Notes: a model not told the origin generated them from the sequence alone. A stretch of DNA of 64,000 bases from Exiguobacterium sp018617385 (GCF_018617385.1 NZ_JACSKA010000007.1:18113-82112), one strand, 5' to 3'; positions 27,448 to 36,002 are shown, counted from the stretch's first letter. Translations and numbers: made by a program.

Positions 27448-28548
27448 TTAATCTGAATAAAGAATTGTATCTAGATTGCCTTCTTCAGCAGCGATAGCGG
27501 CTTGAATCTTCTCACGGGCCGAGGTGTCCTTGCTAGAAGTTTTCTTCAATTTTTCGTTCAGTTCGTTGATCGTGGCCGTTATGTCTTGATAGGTGTCGAC
27601 TTTCTCTTGTACGGCAGGGTCGTTCGTCTTGGATGCCCACTCATTTGCGGACGCGATGTCGCCGAGATAGAGATAGGCGGTCACTTTTGCAGAGACGCGG
27701 GGCGCAGTCCATTCCACATTTTCTGTCTTGGCCACGGTTTCATGATCCCGTTCCAATGCAGCAAGATCGAACGTGCCCTCATCGGTTGGGTGTGACGATT
27801 GGAAGTCCTGGAGCCGTTCCGATTTCTCCTGATCGGATAGATTGAGCCCGGCCAACTTCGTTTCGATCAGGATGGGGTCATCCGTGAGTTCGAGCGCTTT
27901 CTGGTCTTCTCCTTCTGCCAAATAGAGGTCAATCAGCAGGACATCTTCTTCCTCGGACCGGTTTTTTTGTTCCAGTAAATTGATTAATGAGGCTTCCTCA
28001 CCTTGGAGAGCTTGGTCGTAAGCATCTAGCCACACCTGTTCGCCCCCGGTTACCTGCTCAGCGTGCGCCTCTTTATCGATAAACCATTGGGTGGCATTGA
28101 ACAACGATGTGAAGAGAATCCCGACTGTGGCCGCCCCATAGATGAGGCGGCGTTGCAAGCGAGTCAGCCGTGACTGATAGGTCGACGAGACGGTTGTGAT
28201 TTGTTTAACGGATTGGCATTTATAGTGGTCCGGTGTCTCGGACTCGATCTCGTCGAGGAGCCACATCTTCTTCGCGTTCTCCTCTTTCTTCGTCCGGATC
28301 CGTAGTACCCGATCTTTCACCTGATGATACAGGTTCGGATACGTTCCTTCGGACCCGAACGTGAACGTCCCTCGATAGAGCAACTCGTCTTTCTGATCGA
28401 AGAGCCGGAAGTCACCGGAACAGCTCGTCCCTTCGCTACTGAGCGCATGATGCAGGTCATGTGTCGCGACGACGGCCTCGGCGAAAGTAAACCGCTCATA
28501 GTTCTGGATCAGTGTTTCCGGCACGTCGGTGAATCGTACAAACAGCAT
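27448..28548 (-). CDS. bitopic conjugation protein with EssB/YukC-like layout
   Basis: 366 aa; GGAGG precedes the ATG. The N-terminal ~135 residues are soluble (LLYRGTFTFGSEGTYPNLYHQV), a single membrane segment lies near 138-155 (RLIYGAATVGILFTSLF), and the C-terminal ~200 residues are helical and TPR-like (DQALQGEEASLINLL..., ALELTDDPILIETK). This layout recalls EssB/YukC of type VII secretion: cytoplasmic pseudokinase, one helix, helical outer domain. No sequence motif proves it. It lies between pilin and VirD4 genes, so it is likely a T4SS core part. Confidence 0.6.
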   Translation of the reverse strand: MLFVRFTDVPETLIQNYERFTFAEAVVATHDLHHALSSEGTSCSGDFRLFDQKDELLYRGTFTFGSEGTYPNLYHQVKDRVLRIRTKKEENAKKMWLLDEIESETPDHYKCQSVKQITTVSSTYQSRLTRLQRRLIYGAATVGILFTSLFNATQWFIDKEAHAEQVTGGEQVWLDAYDQALQGEEASLINLLEQKNRSEEEDVLLIDLYLAEGEDQKALELTDDPILIETKLAGLNLSDQEKSERLQDFQSSHPTDEGTFDLAALERDHETVAKTENVEWTAPRVSAKVTAYLYLGDIASANEWASKTNDPAVQEKVDTYQDITATINELNEKLKKTSSKDTSAREKIQAAIAAEEGNLDTILYSD

Positions 28549-28575
28549 CTCCTTCCTCCTCTCGTTTCAAGCAAC

Positions 28576-28601
28576 AAAAAAAGCCTTCCGATTGGAACGC
28601 T
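28576..28601 (-). terminator. intra-operon attenuator after the pilin-like gene
   Basis: On the minus strand: AGCGTTCC AATC GGAAGGCT followed by seven T (one G-G mismatch in the stem). It lies between the small two-helix pilin-like gene and the next gene, so partial termination here would give more pilin than downstream products. Confidence 0.6.
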
Positions 28602-28614
28602 GCGTGGGTATACA

Positions 28615-28839
28615 TTAGAATTTGATGTTCTGGTCGACCATCTCGGCGAGCGTGAACGCACCCATGACGATGATCAAGCCGACCGCGCCCCCGACGAGCC
28701 AACCGACGGCCTTCGAGCGTCCCCGATCCCCACCGAAGATAAAGTAGAAGCCCCCGATCGCAAAGGCGATGGCCGCGGCGATGACGGCGAGTCCCTGGAA
28801 GAACTGAAGCAAGCTGAGCCCTGTCTCATTGAGTCCCAT
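28615..28839 (-). CDS. VirB2/TrbC-like pilin candidate
   Basis: 74 aa; AAGGAGGG lies before the ATG. Two membrane helices (about 12-33 and 45-65) flank a short GGDRGRSKA loop, the shape of VirB2/TrbC or DUF4134-type pilins and small T4SS membrane proteins. It is the second gene of the operon and is followed by a partial terminator, which fits high expression. Pilins of Gram-positive systems are little studied, so the function is inferred from size and topology. Confidence 0.65.
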   Translation of the reverse strand: MGLNETGLSLLQFFQGLAVIAAAIAFAIGGFYFIFGGDRGRSKAVGWLVGGAVGLIIVMGAFTLAEMVDQNIKF

Positions 28840-28851
28840 GTCGTTCCCTCC

Positions 28852-29034
28852 TTAGTCCTGGTGCGCCGGCGACTTGAAGCTGAGCTTCGCCTCGAGCGCC
28901 TCCAAAATGAGTTCCTGGTTGTCCTGGATAACTTGTTGATGCTGCTCGTCGAGCCACTCTTCATAGTCCTTCCCACGGATGCGTAAGAGTTTCTCGGCGA
29001 AGCTACGATTCTGTTTCTGTTCTTTTGATGCCAC
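28852..29034 (-). CDS. small charged protein, first gene of the conjugation operon
   Basis: 60 aa from a GTG start at 29034, with AAGGAAG about ten bases upstream. Longer readings to 29262 would run through the structured element and lack a ribosome binding site. Charged and helical (RSFAEKLLRIRGKDYEEWLDEQHQQVIQDN). No family recognised. Confidence 0.6.
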   Translation of the reverse strand: MASKEQKQNRSFAEKLLRIRGKDYEEWLDEQHQQVIQDNQELILEALEAKLSFKSPAHQD

Positions 29035-29062
29035 AGTACACACTTCCTTCCCTTGATCTCGT

Positions 29063-29325
29063 GATGTGCAGCAGCACATCATTAAGGACAGTCGGATTCG
29101 GTGCGGTGGGTTTCTAGCCGTTCCCCCACGAACTCTGTTCCTCGCTGAGATGAGGAACTGTACAGGGTTTTTCGATGACCCGGAACGATTCTGTGACCTT
29201 GGAGCGAGTTTTAGGCGACTCTCGCCGAACCATCTATGCGTAGATCCCGCCCACCCGGTCACTGGTGAGGGATACGCCGATATGTGATTGGATTAGACCA
29301 TCCTTAAGGATGTGCTGCTACGTAG
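29063..29325 (-). ncRNA. structured element with 19-bp terminal inverted repeats (leader RNA or MITE-like)
   Basis: Two arms, 29070-29088 and 29301-29319, are complementary over 19 bp with one mismatch (core AGCAGCACATC). Complementarity continues imperfectly for ~12 bases inward. Each arm can also fold on itself (CATCCTTAAGGATG; GATGTGC/GCACATC). The ~210 bases between hold further hairpins: GTTCCTC/GAGGAAC, GGCGA/TCGCC, ATCTA/TAGAT, GTGACC/GGTCAC. No open frame fits. Transcribed leftward it would be the leader of the conjugation operon. It could equally be a miniature transposable element. I cannot match it to a known RNA family. Confidence 0.55.
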
Positions 29326-29332
29326 ATGTCGA

Positions 29333-29827
29333 TTACTGGCGTACTCTTTTTCGCTTCTTGACATGGATGAGCTCGTCATCCGGGTTCTTGCGCTTGGCGA
29401 GCACGTGGGCGTCACAGACGACCGTGCGGATTCGATAGTAGAGTTGCGTCAACTGAACCGCCTTACCGCTCGCCTTCTCGATGCCGATGAAACCGTGCAG
29501 TTCATACGTCTTCCCATCGAACGTGCGAACCGAGTCGGCCTGCGGCAATTCCTTCAGGTCGAACCGACGACGCTCGAGCTTGGAGACAGAATGTTTTGCA
29601 CCGTAGCCGTATCCAAATTCGATGGCGTCCCATGGAACCGTCGCGAGCGTATGTCCGAATGCGCGAGCCAGATGATCGATGTCGGCAATCGATGGCGTCG
29701 AGCGGTTCTGTTCGTATTGACTGATAGCGGGCTGTGAAATCTCTCCAAATGTCTTCTCTGATAATTCAACCTGTGACCAGCCTAAGAGCCGGCGGTTCTC
29801 CTTCAACCACTCCCCGAATCGATACAT
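29333..29827 (-). CDS. XRE-family helix-turn-helix regulator with extra C-terminal domain
   Basis: 164 aa from the ATG at 29827 (GGGGAAGG upstream); the longer frame to 30028 lacks a site. Residues 1-68 are a Cro/CI helix-turn-helix: LGWSQVELSEKTFGEISQPAISQYEQNRSTPS. The C-terminal ~95 residues, with a KTYELHGFIGIEKASGKAVQLTQ segment, form a small unrecognised domain, ending in a very basic tail (KKRKRVRQ). It lies just upstream of the structured element and conjugation operon on the same strand, so it may repress transfer (inference). Confidence 0.8.
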   Translation of the reverse strand: MYRFGEWLKENRRLLGWSQVELSEKTFGEISQPAISQYEQNRSTPSIADIDHLARAFGHTLATVPWDAIEFGYGYGAKHSVSKLERRRFDLKELPQADSVRTFDGKTYELHGFIGIEKASGKAVQLTQLYYRIRTVVCDAHVLAKRKNPDDELIHVKKRKRVRQ

Positions 29828-30040
29828 AAGCCTTCCCCTTTCTGTAAACCAGAGCGGCGACCAAACAGATGTTTCCTTTTGTTGGTTCCAATATAGCAGG
29901 ATTAAGCTACAAAGAACATCAGTTTTCTGATATGTCAGAAATTTTACAATTGACGGTTCTTGTCGAATCCGCTCTGTACAAGGGATGAAGAGCAACAGTA
30001 ACTCAATATTTTTTGTTTTGTCGCACAACTGTAAAAAAAT

Positions 30041-30075
30041 AACGCTTTAAATATAGAAAATAACGCTAAATATTT
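30041..30075. promoter_or_regulatory. direct repeat, possible operator between divergent regulators
   Basis: AACGCT(TT)AAATAT occurs twice, at 30041 and 30062, 21 bp apart (two helical turns), in the gap between the two divergent XRE genes. This phasing would suit binding of a helix-turn-helix repressor. Confidence 0.4.
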
Positions 30076-30165
30076 TGATTTCAAGGGATTATGGTAGGGT
30101 AAAGGAATAGAAGCGTTCATAAAGAATAAGTGATGAAGAGAGTACTTGGATTGTGGGGTGAGCAA

Positions 30166-30390
30166 GTGGAGTTGAACGAGGCAATCATCGAGCGGATGAA
30201 AGAGCTCACGGCGGAACGTAATATGACCATCCATCAAGTGATTCAAAAGGGTGGATTGAATCAGGCGACGATTTCTGAATTGATGAATGGACGGACGAAA
30301 CATTCGAAGGTAAGTACGATTCAAAAATTTTGTAATGGATTGAACATATCTATAAGTTATTTTTTCAATAGTGATCTTTTTTCAGAATAA
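30166..30390 (+). CDS. short XRE/Cro-type helix-turn-helix regulator
   Basis: 74 aa from the GTG at 30166 (GGGGTGAG five to eight bases upstream); an earlier in-frame GTG/ATG pair at 30130-30133 lacks a site. ELTAERNMTIHQVIQKGGLNQATISELMNGRTKHSKVSTIQKFCNGLNIS is a complete Cro-type helix-turn-helix with little else. It stands ten to twenty bases before the KAP-type NTPase gene and probably controls that operon. It is divergent from the other XRE gene. Confidence 0.75.
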   Translation: MELNEAIIERMKELTAERNMTIHQVIQKGGLNQATISELMNGRTKHSKVSTIQKFCNGLNISISYFFNSDLFSE

Positions 30391-30409
30391 TAGTTAAAGG
30401 GTGAGTAAC

Positions 30410-32119
30410 TTGAAGGCAAATGAGATTATAAAAATATTGACAAGTTTAAATAATTACAATACCTATAATAAAATTTTTATATCAGGAACTTGGGGAATCG
30501 GAAAAAGTAAATATATATCTGATTTTATAGCTGACTTTGAACATGTATCATATATTTCTATGTTCGGGAAAAAAAGTACTCGAGAAGTAGTAGAGGAATT
30601 ATATTTTGACATTTTAGAAAATGAAAAGTATGGAAAGTTTAAATCAAGAGCTATGAAGTTTAGAAAGTCTATTCCTACTGCAAGTTTAGGCGGTGCTACT
30701 ATACCTTTTTCAGTATCTATACCATTAATGAAAGATATACATAACTTTTTGGATAAAAAACTATCTTCCAAAGAAAACTTTTTCATCATCATTGACGATC
30801 TGGAGAGAAAACACGATGATTTAAGTTTAAAAGAAGTACTTGGTTTAATTGAAAAAATTTCTCAATTTAAGAATATTAAAATAGTTTTAGTGGCTGACGA
30901 ATCTAACTTTTCAGAAAATGATAAAGAACTATTTGAGAAGTTTCATGAGAAGACATTAGATAGAATCTACAGAATTACTGCATATGCAGATGAAGCTCCA
31001 ATTAATATTCTTACAACACCTGTATGGGATGCGATAAAAAGTATTGAAGAACTTCAAAGTGCCAAAAACTTAAGAACATTTATTAAAATCAAAAATTTCA
31101 TATCTGAAGTTTTAGAACACTTTGAAACATTAAAGATCAAATTTACTGATAACTTCACTATAAACGATGTTTATCGCATTTGTAGTGGAATTGTGATTTT
31201 TTCTACAGATCTGGAGAAATCAATGCCGAAAGTTGAAACATTGAAAAAAGAAAATCCTATTATTAATCACCAGTATGAACAAAATAAGAGTGGCTATATC
31301 TTGTATATAGACAGCTATATTATAGGGCAATTCTTAGACAGTTCTTTGTCAAAAAAAATGATCGCACCTCTCTATGATTTTTTTGAGACCGGGGAGTGGA
31401 AAGATATTATAACTGAGATAGTACAATCAATTAATTCTTTAAAGAAATCTCCCATTAATTTTTTCTCTTCTGAACAAGAATTACATCGACTCATTGAAGA
31501 TAGTGTTGCAGGGGTCCATAATTTTAAATCTGGAAATGACTTACGAGCACTTTTAATGAATGTTACAACTGCTCTACAATGGACAACTATACTTGAAGTA
31601 GATTATCCGATAAATAAGGAAGATTTGATGGAGGTTATTTACACTGATTTGTACTCACAAGTAGACATTGATCGTCAACTTGAAGAAAATAAGTTTGATT
31701 CTTTTCTTTATGGTGATTCGAGTGGATTAGTAAGAGATTTAATCTTGTTCTTAAACTCTAAAATTGAAGATATTTATGCTGAAAAAGTTTTTAAAAAGCT
31801 ATCAGAATTAATTTCTCTAAAAGATTATCAATGGCAATATGTTCTTGCTTTAAATGAAATACTATTAACATCTAAAGACAATCTTGCATACTATATTGAA
31901 ATTAAGCAAAATAATTTTTACTTCCCCGTTCCGAGAGAAGCTATTTCTGAATCTCAATGGCGTTGGTGTAAAAGTATTAAAAATGTTATATCTCGCACCG
32001 AAACAATATCTGAATTTGATCTATGGAATGAATTTTATGAATATATTACTCATTTAATTGAATCTGAAGAAAGTGCATTAACAAAACATCGTTTAAATTT
32101 AATTTTGAACAATAAATAA
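30410..32119 (+). CDS. KAP-type P-loop NTPase
   Basis: 569 aa from the TTG at 30410, because AAAGGG sits seven bases upstream; the GTG at 30401 is too close to it. Walker A GTWGIGKS lies near 26-33 and Walker B FFIIIDDLER near 127-136, followed by IKIVLVADESNF, the sensor region of STAND/KAP NTPases. The rest (~350 residues) is helical with no clear membrane segment. KAP NTPases occur in phage-defence loci. The gene is very AT-rich compared with the conjugation genes beside it, a sign of separate origin. It is followed by a small unknown gene in the same orientation. Confidence 0.75.
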   Translation: MKANEIIKILTSLNNYNTYNKIFISGTWGIGKSKYISDFIADFEHVSYISMFGKKSTREVVEELYFDILENEKYGKFKSRAMKFRKSIPTASLGGATIPFSVSIPLMKDIHNFLDKKLSSKENFFIIIDDLERKHDDLSLKEVLGLIEKISQFKNIKIVLVADESNFSENDKELFEKFHEKTLDRIYRITAYADEAPINILTTPVWDAIKSIEELQSAKNLRTFIKIKNFISEVLEHFETLKIKFTDNFTINDVYRICSGIVIFSTDLEKSMPKVETLKKENPIINHQYEQNKSGYILYIDSYIIGQFLDSSLSKKMIAPLYDFFETGEWKDIITEIVQSINSLKKSPINFFSSEQELHRLIEDSVAGVHNFKSGNDLRALLMNVTTALQWTTILEVDYPINKEDLMEVIYTDLYSQVDIDRQLEENKFDSFLYGDSSGLVRDLILFLNSKIEDIYAEKVFKKLSELISLKDYQWQYVLALNEILLTSKDNLAYYIEIKQNNFYFPVPREAISESQWRWCKSIKNVISRTETISEFDLWNEFYEYITHLIESEESALTKHRLNLILNNK

Positions 32120-32167
32120 TGTATAGATTTATTTAAAATATTTAAATAGTTTATTTATACACTTAAA

Positions 32168-32599
32168 ATGATTGAAAGTATTTATTTGGAAATGGTAAAA
32201 TTATCTTGTGATCATGACTTTATTGTAGGGGGTAATTTATTGGACATTGAAGAAAACTCTTATCTATTAATCGAAAATGTGTTTAATTTTATAATGGAAA
32301 AAAAATCAGTTATTAGACTTTTCCTTTATAACGATAATGTCGATATAACTAGTTTCCGCTTAAATAGTTTTTATTATGACGATGAGTGTATACTTCTTCG
32401 TTCACATTCAGATATGAATGTGAGATTTTACTATAATCAACTCACTTCTGTTAAGGTAGATTCATCTGTTGAACATTATACAGACCCAAAAAAATTAGAA
32501 GAAATTTTAAATCGTCATAACATTGATGATACTTTTAGTTTTATACACCTTTTCGAAGCTAATAATGAAAGATCATTTTGTTCAATTCAAATTTCATAG
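32168..32599 (+). CDS. hypothetical protein downstream of KAP NTPase
   Basis: 143 aa. The ATG follows a poorly defined ribosome binding site; the next ATG (IYLEM) is similar. A small mixed alpha/beta protein with alternating hydrophobic strands (NVFNFIMEKKSVIRLFLYNDNVDITSF). AT-rich like the NTPase gene and sharing its terminator, so both likely form one operon. No family recognised. Confidence 0.65.
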   Translation: MIESIYLEMVKLSCDHDFIVGGNLLDIEENSYLLIENVFNFIMEKKSVIRLFLYNDNVDITSFRLNSFYYDDECILLRSHSDMNVRFYYNQLTSVKVDSSVEHYTDPKKLEEILNRHNIDDTFSFIHLFEANNERSFCSIQIS

Positions 32600-32608
32600 T
32601 TTATTCTT

Positions 32609-32664
32609 AACTGTTTAAAAAGACGTTAATTCTCTCTTAAGTCTTTTAAACAGTTTTTTCTTTT
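32609..32664 (+). terminator. terminator of the KAP operon
   Basis: Stem AACTGTTTAAAA(A)GAC / GTCTTTTAAACAGTT with one bulged base, followed by TTTTTTCTTTT. Confidence 0.8.
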
Positions 32665-32679
32665 CAATCAATTATTCCC

Positions 32680-32724
32680 AATCCTTAACTTGTGATAATA
32701 TAAGGTTATCACAAGTTAAGGATT
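32680..32724. repeat. perfect 19-bp inverted repeat with 7-bp spacer (possible recombinase site)
   Basis: AATCCTTAACTTGTGATAA (32680-32698) and its exact reverse complement (32706-32724) flank TATAAGG. Two arms with a 7-bp asymmetric spacer match the layout of tyrosine-recombinase core sites such as loxP, and the recombinase gene starts 165 bases further on. It could alternatively be a terminator or operator; only ATTATT follows, not a clean T run. Confidence 0.55.
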
Positions 32725-32889
32725 ATTATTTGATTTATATGTTAATGTCGTATTACTTTATATTCACTAAAAACAGATATAATAATCGTTGTATTTTAAA
32801 TAAAATACATACGTATTACATTAAAAAGACCTAGATACTATTCATATTTTTCATTTTTTATAAAAATTGATTAGAAAAGAGGAAGAAGC
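32725..32889. other. AT-rich leader of the recombinase gene
   Basis: 165 bases, very AT-rich, containing several TATAAT-like hexamers but no clear single promoter. No gene seen. Confidence 0.5.
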
Positions 32890-33915
32890 ATGGAGATCAA
32901 GAAAAAGCAGCAGGCGTTCGAAGTGGCATTGCGAGAATTGACCGGGGCGAATCCTAAATTAGCCGAGGCGCTGAAAAAGGACCATATCGATCTCGATACG
33001 TTAACTGACATCGAAGTGATTGAATTGTTCTGGGCAACGGAATTATTCCCAATCTACGCTGATAAGAGTCCGCACACTCGTCGTGCCTATAAGCAAGATC
33101 TCGAGTTCGTTCTCAGTTTTGTGATGACCAATACCGAAGGTCTAAAGCGCTTAACCGTTCTAGATATTCATCGTTATTTGTTTGAAGTAAACGAGCAATA
33201 TTCACCTCGCACGGCACAACGCAAGAACAATATGTTAAAGCGTCTCTTAACTTACCTTCATATCAATCAATATCATCAACACAACTTAGCTTTCCATGTA
33301 AAAAATCAGAAACGACCAGAACCCCTTCGTCGAGAAGTTGATTTTGAAGAGATTGAACGCATTGCTGAATCATTTCGGCATACAGTTCAACGAGCACAAA
33401 AAAAGGAACTCATAGAGCTCCGAAATGAAACCATTGGTTATTTGTTGTTGACGACCGGAATGCGTGCTTCAGAACTTCTCTCCGTAAAATTCAACGACGT
33501 GAAGCGGAACAAACACACATTCTATATCGAAGTGAGAGGAAAACGTGATAAATGGCGTCGAATCCCACTCACAGAAAAAGCGAGTCATCTGATCAATCAA
33601 CTACAAACACTCATGATAATTGAAGAAGTGGACTCTCCTTACATCGCTTTCAGCACAAAGAAGTCAGGAAACCCAATGACATATGAAGCAATTCGTTTAA
33701 TGACCCATAAGGCAGTGGAGTTTGTAGCAGCAGAGAATATCAATCCACCTCATTGGTTCCGCCGTGCTTATATCACGAAACTCCTTGCTAACGGCAATTC
33801 GCTAATTGGTGTTATGCAGTTGGTCGGTCACGAATCGATAAACACGACGAACGGTTACTTGCAATCACTTGATCGACTCTCAAACATATCGAACGCTGAC
33901 TTACCATTTGAATAA
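32890..33915 (+). CDS. tyrosine recombinase (XerC/D-like)
   Basis: 341 aa; GAGGAAG precedes the ATG. A SAM-like N-terminal core-binding domain (~50-140: SPHTRRAYKQDLEFVLSFV) is followed by the catalytic domain: Arg192 in TGMRASELL, Lys in RGKRDKWRRIPL, His288-x-x-Arg291 in HWFRRAY, His314 in LVGHESI, and Tyr323 in TTNGYL. All catalytic residues are present. It probably resolves plasmid multimers, or integrates and excises a cassette. The perfect inverted repeat at 32680-32724 is the obvious candidate site. Confidence 0.9.
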   Translation: MEIKKKQQAFEVALRELTGANPKLAEALKKDHIDLDTLTDIEVIELFWATELFPIYADKSPHTRRAYKQDLEFVLSFVMTNTEGLKRLTVLDIHRYLFEVNEQYSPRTAQRKNNMLKRLLTYLHINQYHQHNLAFHVKNQKRPEPLRREVDFEEIERIAESFRHTVQRAQKKELIELRNETIGYLLLTTGMRASELLSVKFNDVKRNKHTFYIEVRGKRDKWRRIPLTEKASHLINQLQTLMIIEEVDSPYIAFSTKKSGNPMTYEAIRLMTHKAVEFVAAENINPPHWFRRAYITKLLANGNSLIGVMQLVGHESINTTNGYLQSLDRLSNISNADLPFE

Positions 33916-34124
33916 ATCCCTGAACACTCGGATAAAGTTGTTTCGTTGAACATTAAGATACCTATCATCATCTTAAAGGCAGCATAAATCAATTATAGAC
34001 GTGCTAGGTTTTCTTCTATTATCAATAAAACCTTTGCAACTTATAAAGAAGAGCGAGCAGGAAAGCATCTTGTTTTCAATCTCTAAAAACTAACATTCCA
34101 CTTATATTTAATTTCTATTTTTGG

Positions 34125-35492
34125 TTATTGGGCATTTGTAGTTTTAATGTCGTACTTCTTAAAGAAGCTGTTAAAGAAGTTTTTTATCAGTTCAGCACTT
34201 TTATCTTCATTCATTAATTCATAACCACCGAATCTGTAGACATCATACCCATGTAACTTCAAATCCCGATCTGCCGAAACCATCTCTGCATACCTTTGAG
34301 GACTAGCAACGTTTTCTTCTGAATAATGTTGTTTCCCGTCAATTTCAATAACAACTCTTTCTCGATTTGGAAGAAGTAATAAGAAATCCATTCTCTGACG
34401 TGGCAGATGAATTTCTCCATTCCGCTGTCTTTTTGTATAGGGATCATAATGAAGGTAAACTTGAGGGATTAGTGCGGGCAGGTTTTGATGATATTGACCT
34501 CTGAATAACTGAAAATACGCTTTAAAGAAAGTAATTTCTGGGAGAGAGTCTAACGAACTTAACAATCGTTTATACAGCGAAACTTCTTTTTCTTTATAGG
34601 ATGTCAGTGTAGGATTCATACCGCTCCACCAATCAACTAATTCTGCCCAGTACAATCCATCAGAAGATATTGGATTTTCATAAACCAAACAGTTGTCTTT
34701 GTGCTTTACGATGGCAATGTCATTGTTGAGAGAATCATTTATAATAATTTCTGGCTTAGCGCCTACAGCAGCAAAAATAAGGTTCTTTACTTCGCCTCTC
34801 ACTCCGTTTTGAATTCTAATAACTTTATAGATCGGGTATCCAGAGAGTTGGCTAGTAGGATACAGATAAAATCCATCACTATGCAAATGTTCATTCAATA
34901 AATTGATATATGCCTCTTGGGAGGATTGATCTCTTATCATCGGATGAACTAATTGCTCTAAAAAATTCATGAATTCTTGGTCATTTTTTATCAATAATTC
35001 AAAGTATTCCTCCAATAAGAACTGTTCATCATAGTCATAATTATTAATCATGTGTTGCCAAATATCCTGAGCAGCGGTATCAAATCTACCATCTCTTGAA
35101 GGCATCGCGTCTAAATCCCAAATTCTTTTAAAGAAAGAAACTACATCTGCTCTACCCCATAAATCAGTTCGCTTGTATAGCTCATCAAAAATGTTTTTTC
35201 TAGTTATTTCACTGATTTCAAAAACCCCTTTGGGATTCACACTGTACATTAATTTTGATAGAGACTTGGCACTTTCTCCATAGTCGTCAATAATTCTTTT
35301 AGAAAGGTCCAAAAGAAAGAGTTGATTCTTCCCCTTTAACCTCTTTTGGACATACAACCTCTTACTAGAGAACGCCTCACTTTCTTCTCCATCGTCTAAC
35401 CCATATCTTCCACAGACAATCGGCAAATTATAAGCTTTTTCTCCACTTAAAATATTTGAAATCTCCTCAACTATTTGATTTAATTTTGCCAC
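34125..35492 (-). CDS. AbiJ_NTD3-type abortive-infection protein with PD-(D/E)xK nuclease domain
   Basis: 455 aa from the GTG at 35492, supported by GAGGAG eight bases upstream. Residues ~100-190 carry WGRADVVSFF, DLDAMPSRDGRF, AQDIWQHMINN and VHPMIRD, which I recognise as AbiJ_NTD3. The C-terminal ~110 residues are a DUF559/Vsr-like nuclease: RMDFLLLL, VIEIDGKQHY near 380-389, then a basic helix and GYDVYRFGGYEL. Both parts point to an abortive-infection effector triggered by phage. It stands alone and opposite in direction to the recombinase gene. Confidence 0.8.
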   Translation of the reverse strand: MAKLNQIVEEISNILSGEKAYNLPIVCGRYGLDDGEESEAFSSKRLYVQKRLKGKNQLFLLDLSKRIIDDYGESAKSLSKLMYSVNPKGVFEISEITRKNIFDELYKRTDLWGRADVVSFFKRIWDLDAMPSRDGRFDTAAQDIWQHMINNYDYDEQFLLEEYFELLIKNDQEFMNFLEQLVHPMIRDQSSQEAYINLLNEHLHSDGFYLYPTSQLSGYPIYKVIRIQNGVRGEVKNLIFAAVGAKPEIIINDSLNNDIAIVKHKDNCLVYENPISSDGLYWAELVDWWSGMNPTLTSYKEKEVSLYKRLLSSLDSLPEITFFKAYFQLFRGQYHQNLPALIPQVYLHYDPYTKRQRNGEIHLPRQRMDFLLLLPNRERVVIEIDGKQHYSEENVASPQRYAEMVSADRDLKLHGYDVYRFGGYELMNEDKSAELIKNFFNSFFKKYDIKTTNAQ

Positions 35493-35507
35493 GAGATCAC
35501 TCCTCAC

Positions 35508-36000
35508 GATGATTGGATAATCCTAATTAACTTCAATATACTTAATAACGATCATTTGGGGCGTTTATTCTCCCGTATACTCAACGGACATAATATCTTC
35601 TATATCATTACTAGGCCTAAAGAACACGGCGAACGGACGAAATATTGGATGAGGCTTTAGGGCTTCCCGGTCCGCGACCAACACTTTTTCTCTGTCATGG
35701 CAGATCATCAAAAAAGGGGATTTATAACCGAGCTAAACCTTGACTACTACCTTGATGATAAGCCCGAAGTTTTTAACGTATTGAAAGAGTTCAATGGAAC
35801 AAAACGAGCCCTGACTTACAATCGGCACTTAACGTTCTCAAGAATAGTAGGTTGGACAATACATTCATAATTTTCTTGAAGGAGTCAAACAAAGAAAGTA
35901 GTAGACAAGACTTCACTTCTGACTCATCTCCATTCATCAGCGAGAATTAATAAGTGAATTCAGAAGAATTTTCAAGTTTAGCGGTAGTGGAAAATTCACA
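35508..36000. other. gene-poor region with a possible 57-aa fragment
   Basis: About 500 bases without a full gene. A frame at 35697-35870 encodes 57 residues (MADHQKRGFITELNLDYYL and on) with no good ribosome binding site. It reads like part of a protein and may be a relic. The region leads into the decayed glyoxalase-family gene. Confidence 0.4.
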
Positions 36001-36002
36001 CT

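Noticed and set aside
29063..29325. Complete insertion sequence between the inverted repeats
   Set aside because: Only ~210 bases lie between the arms and no transposase frame exists; at most a MITE-like remnant.
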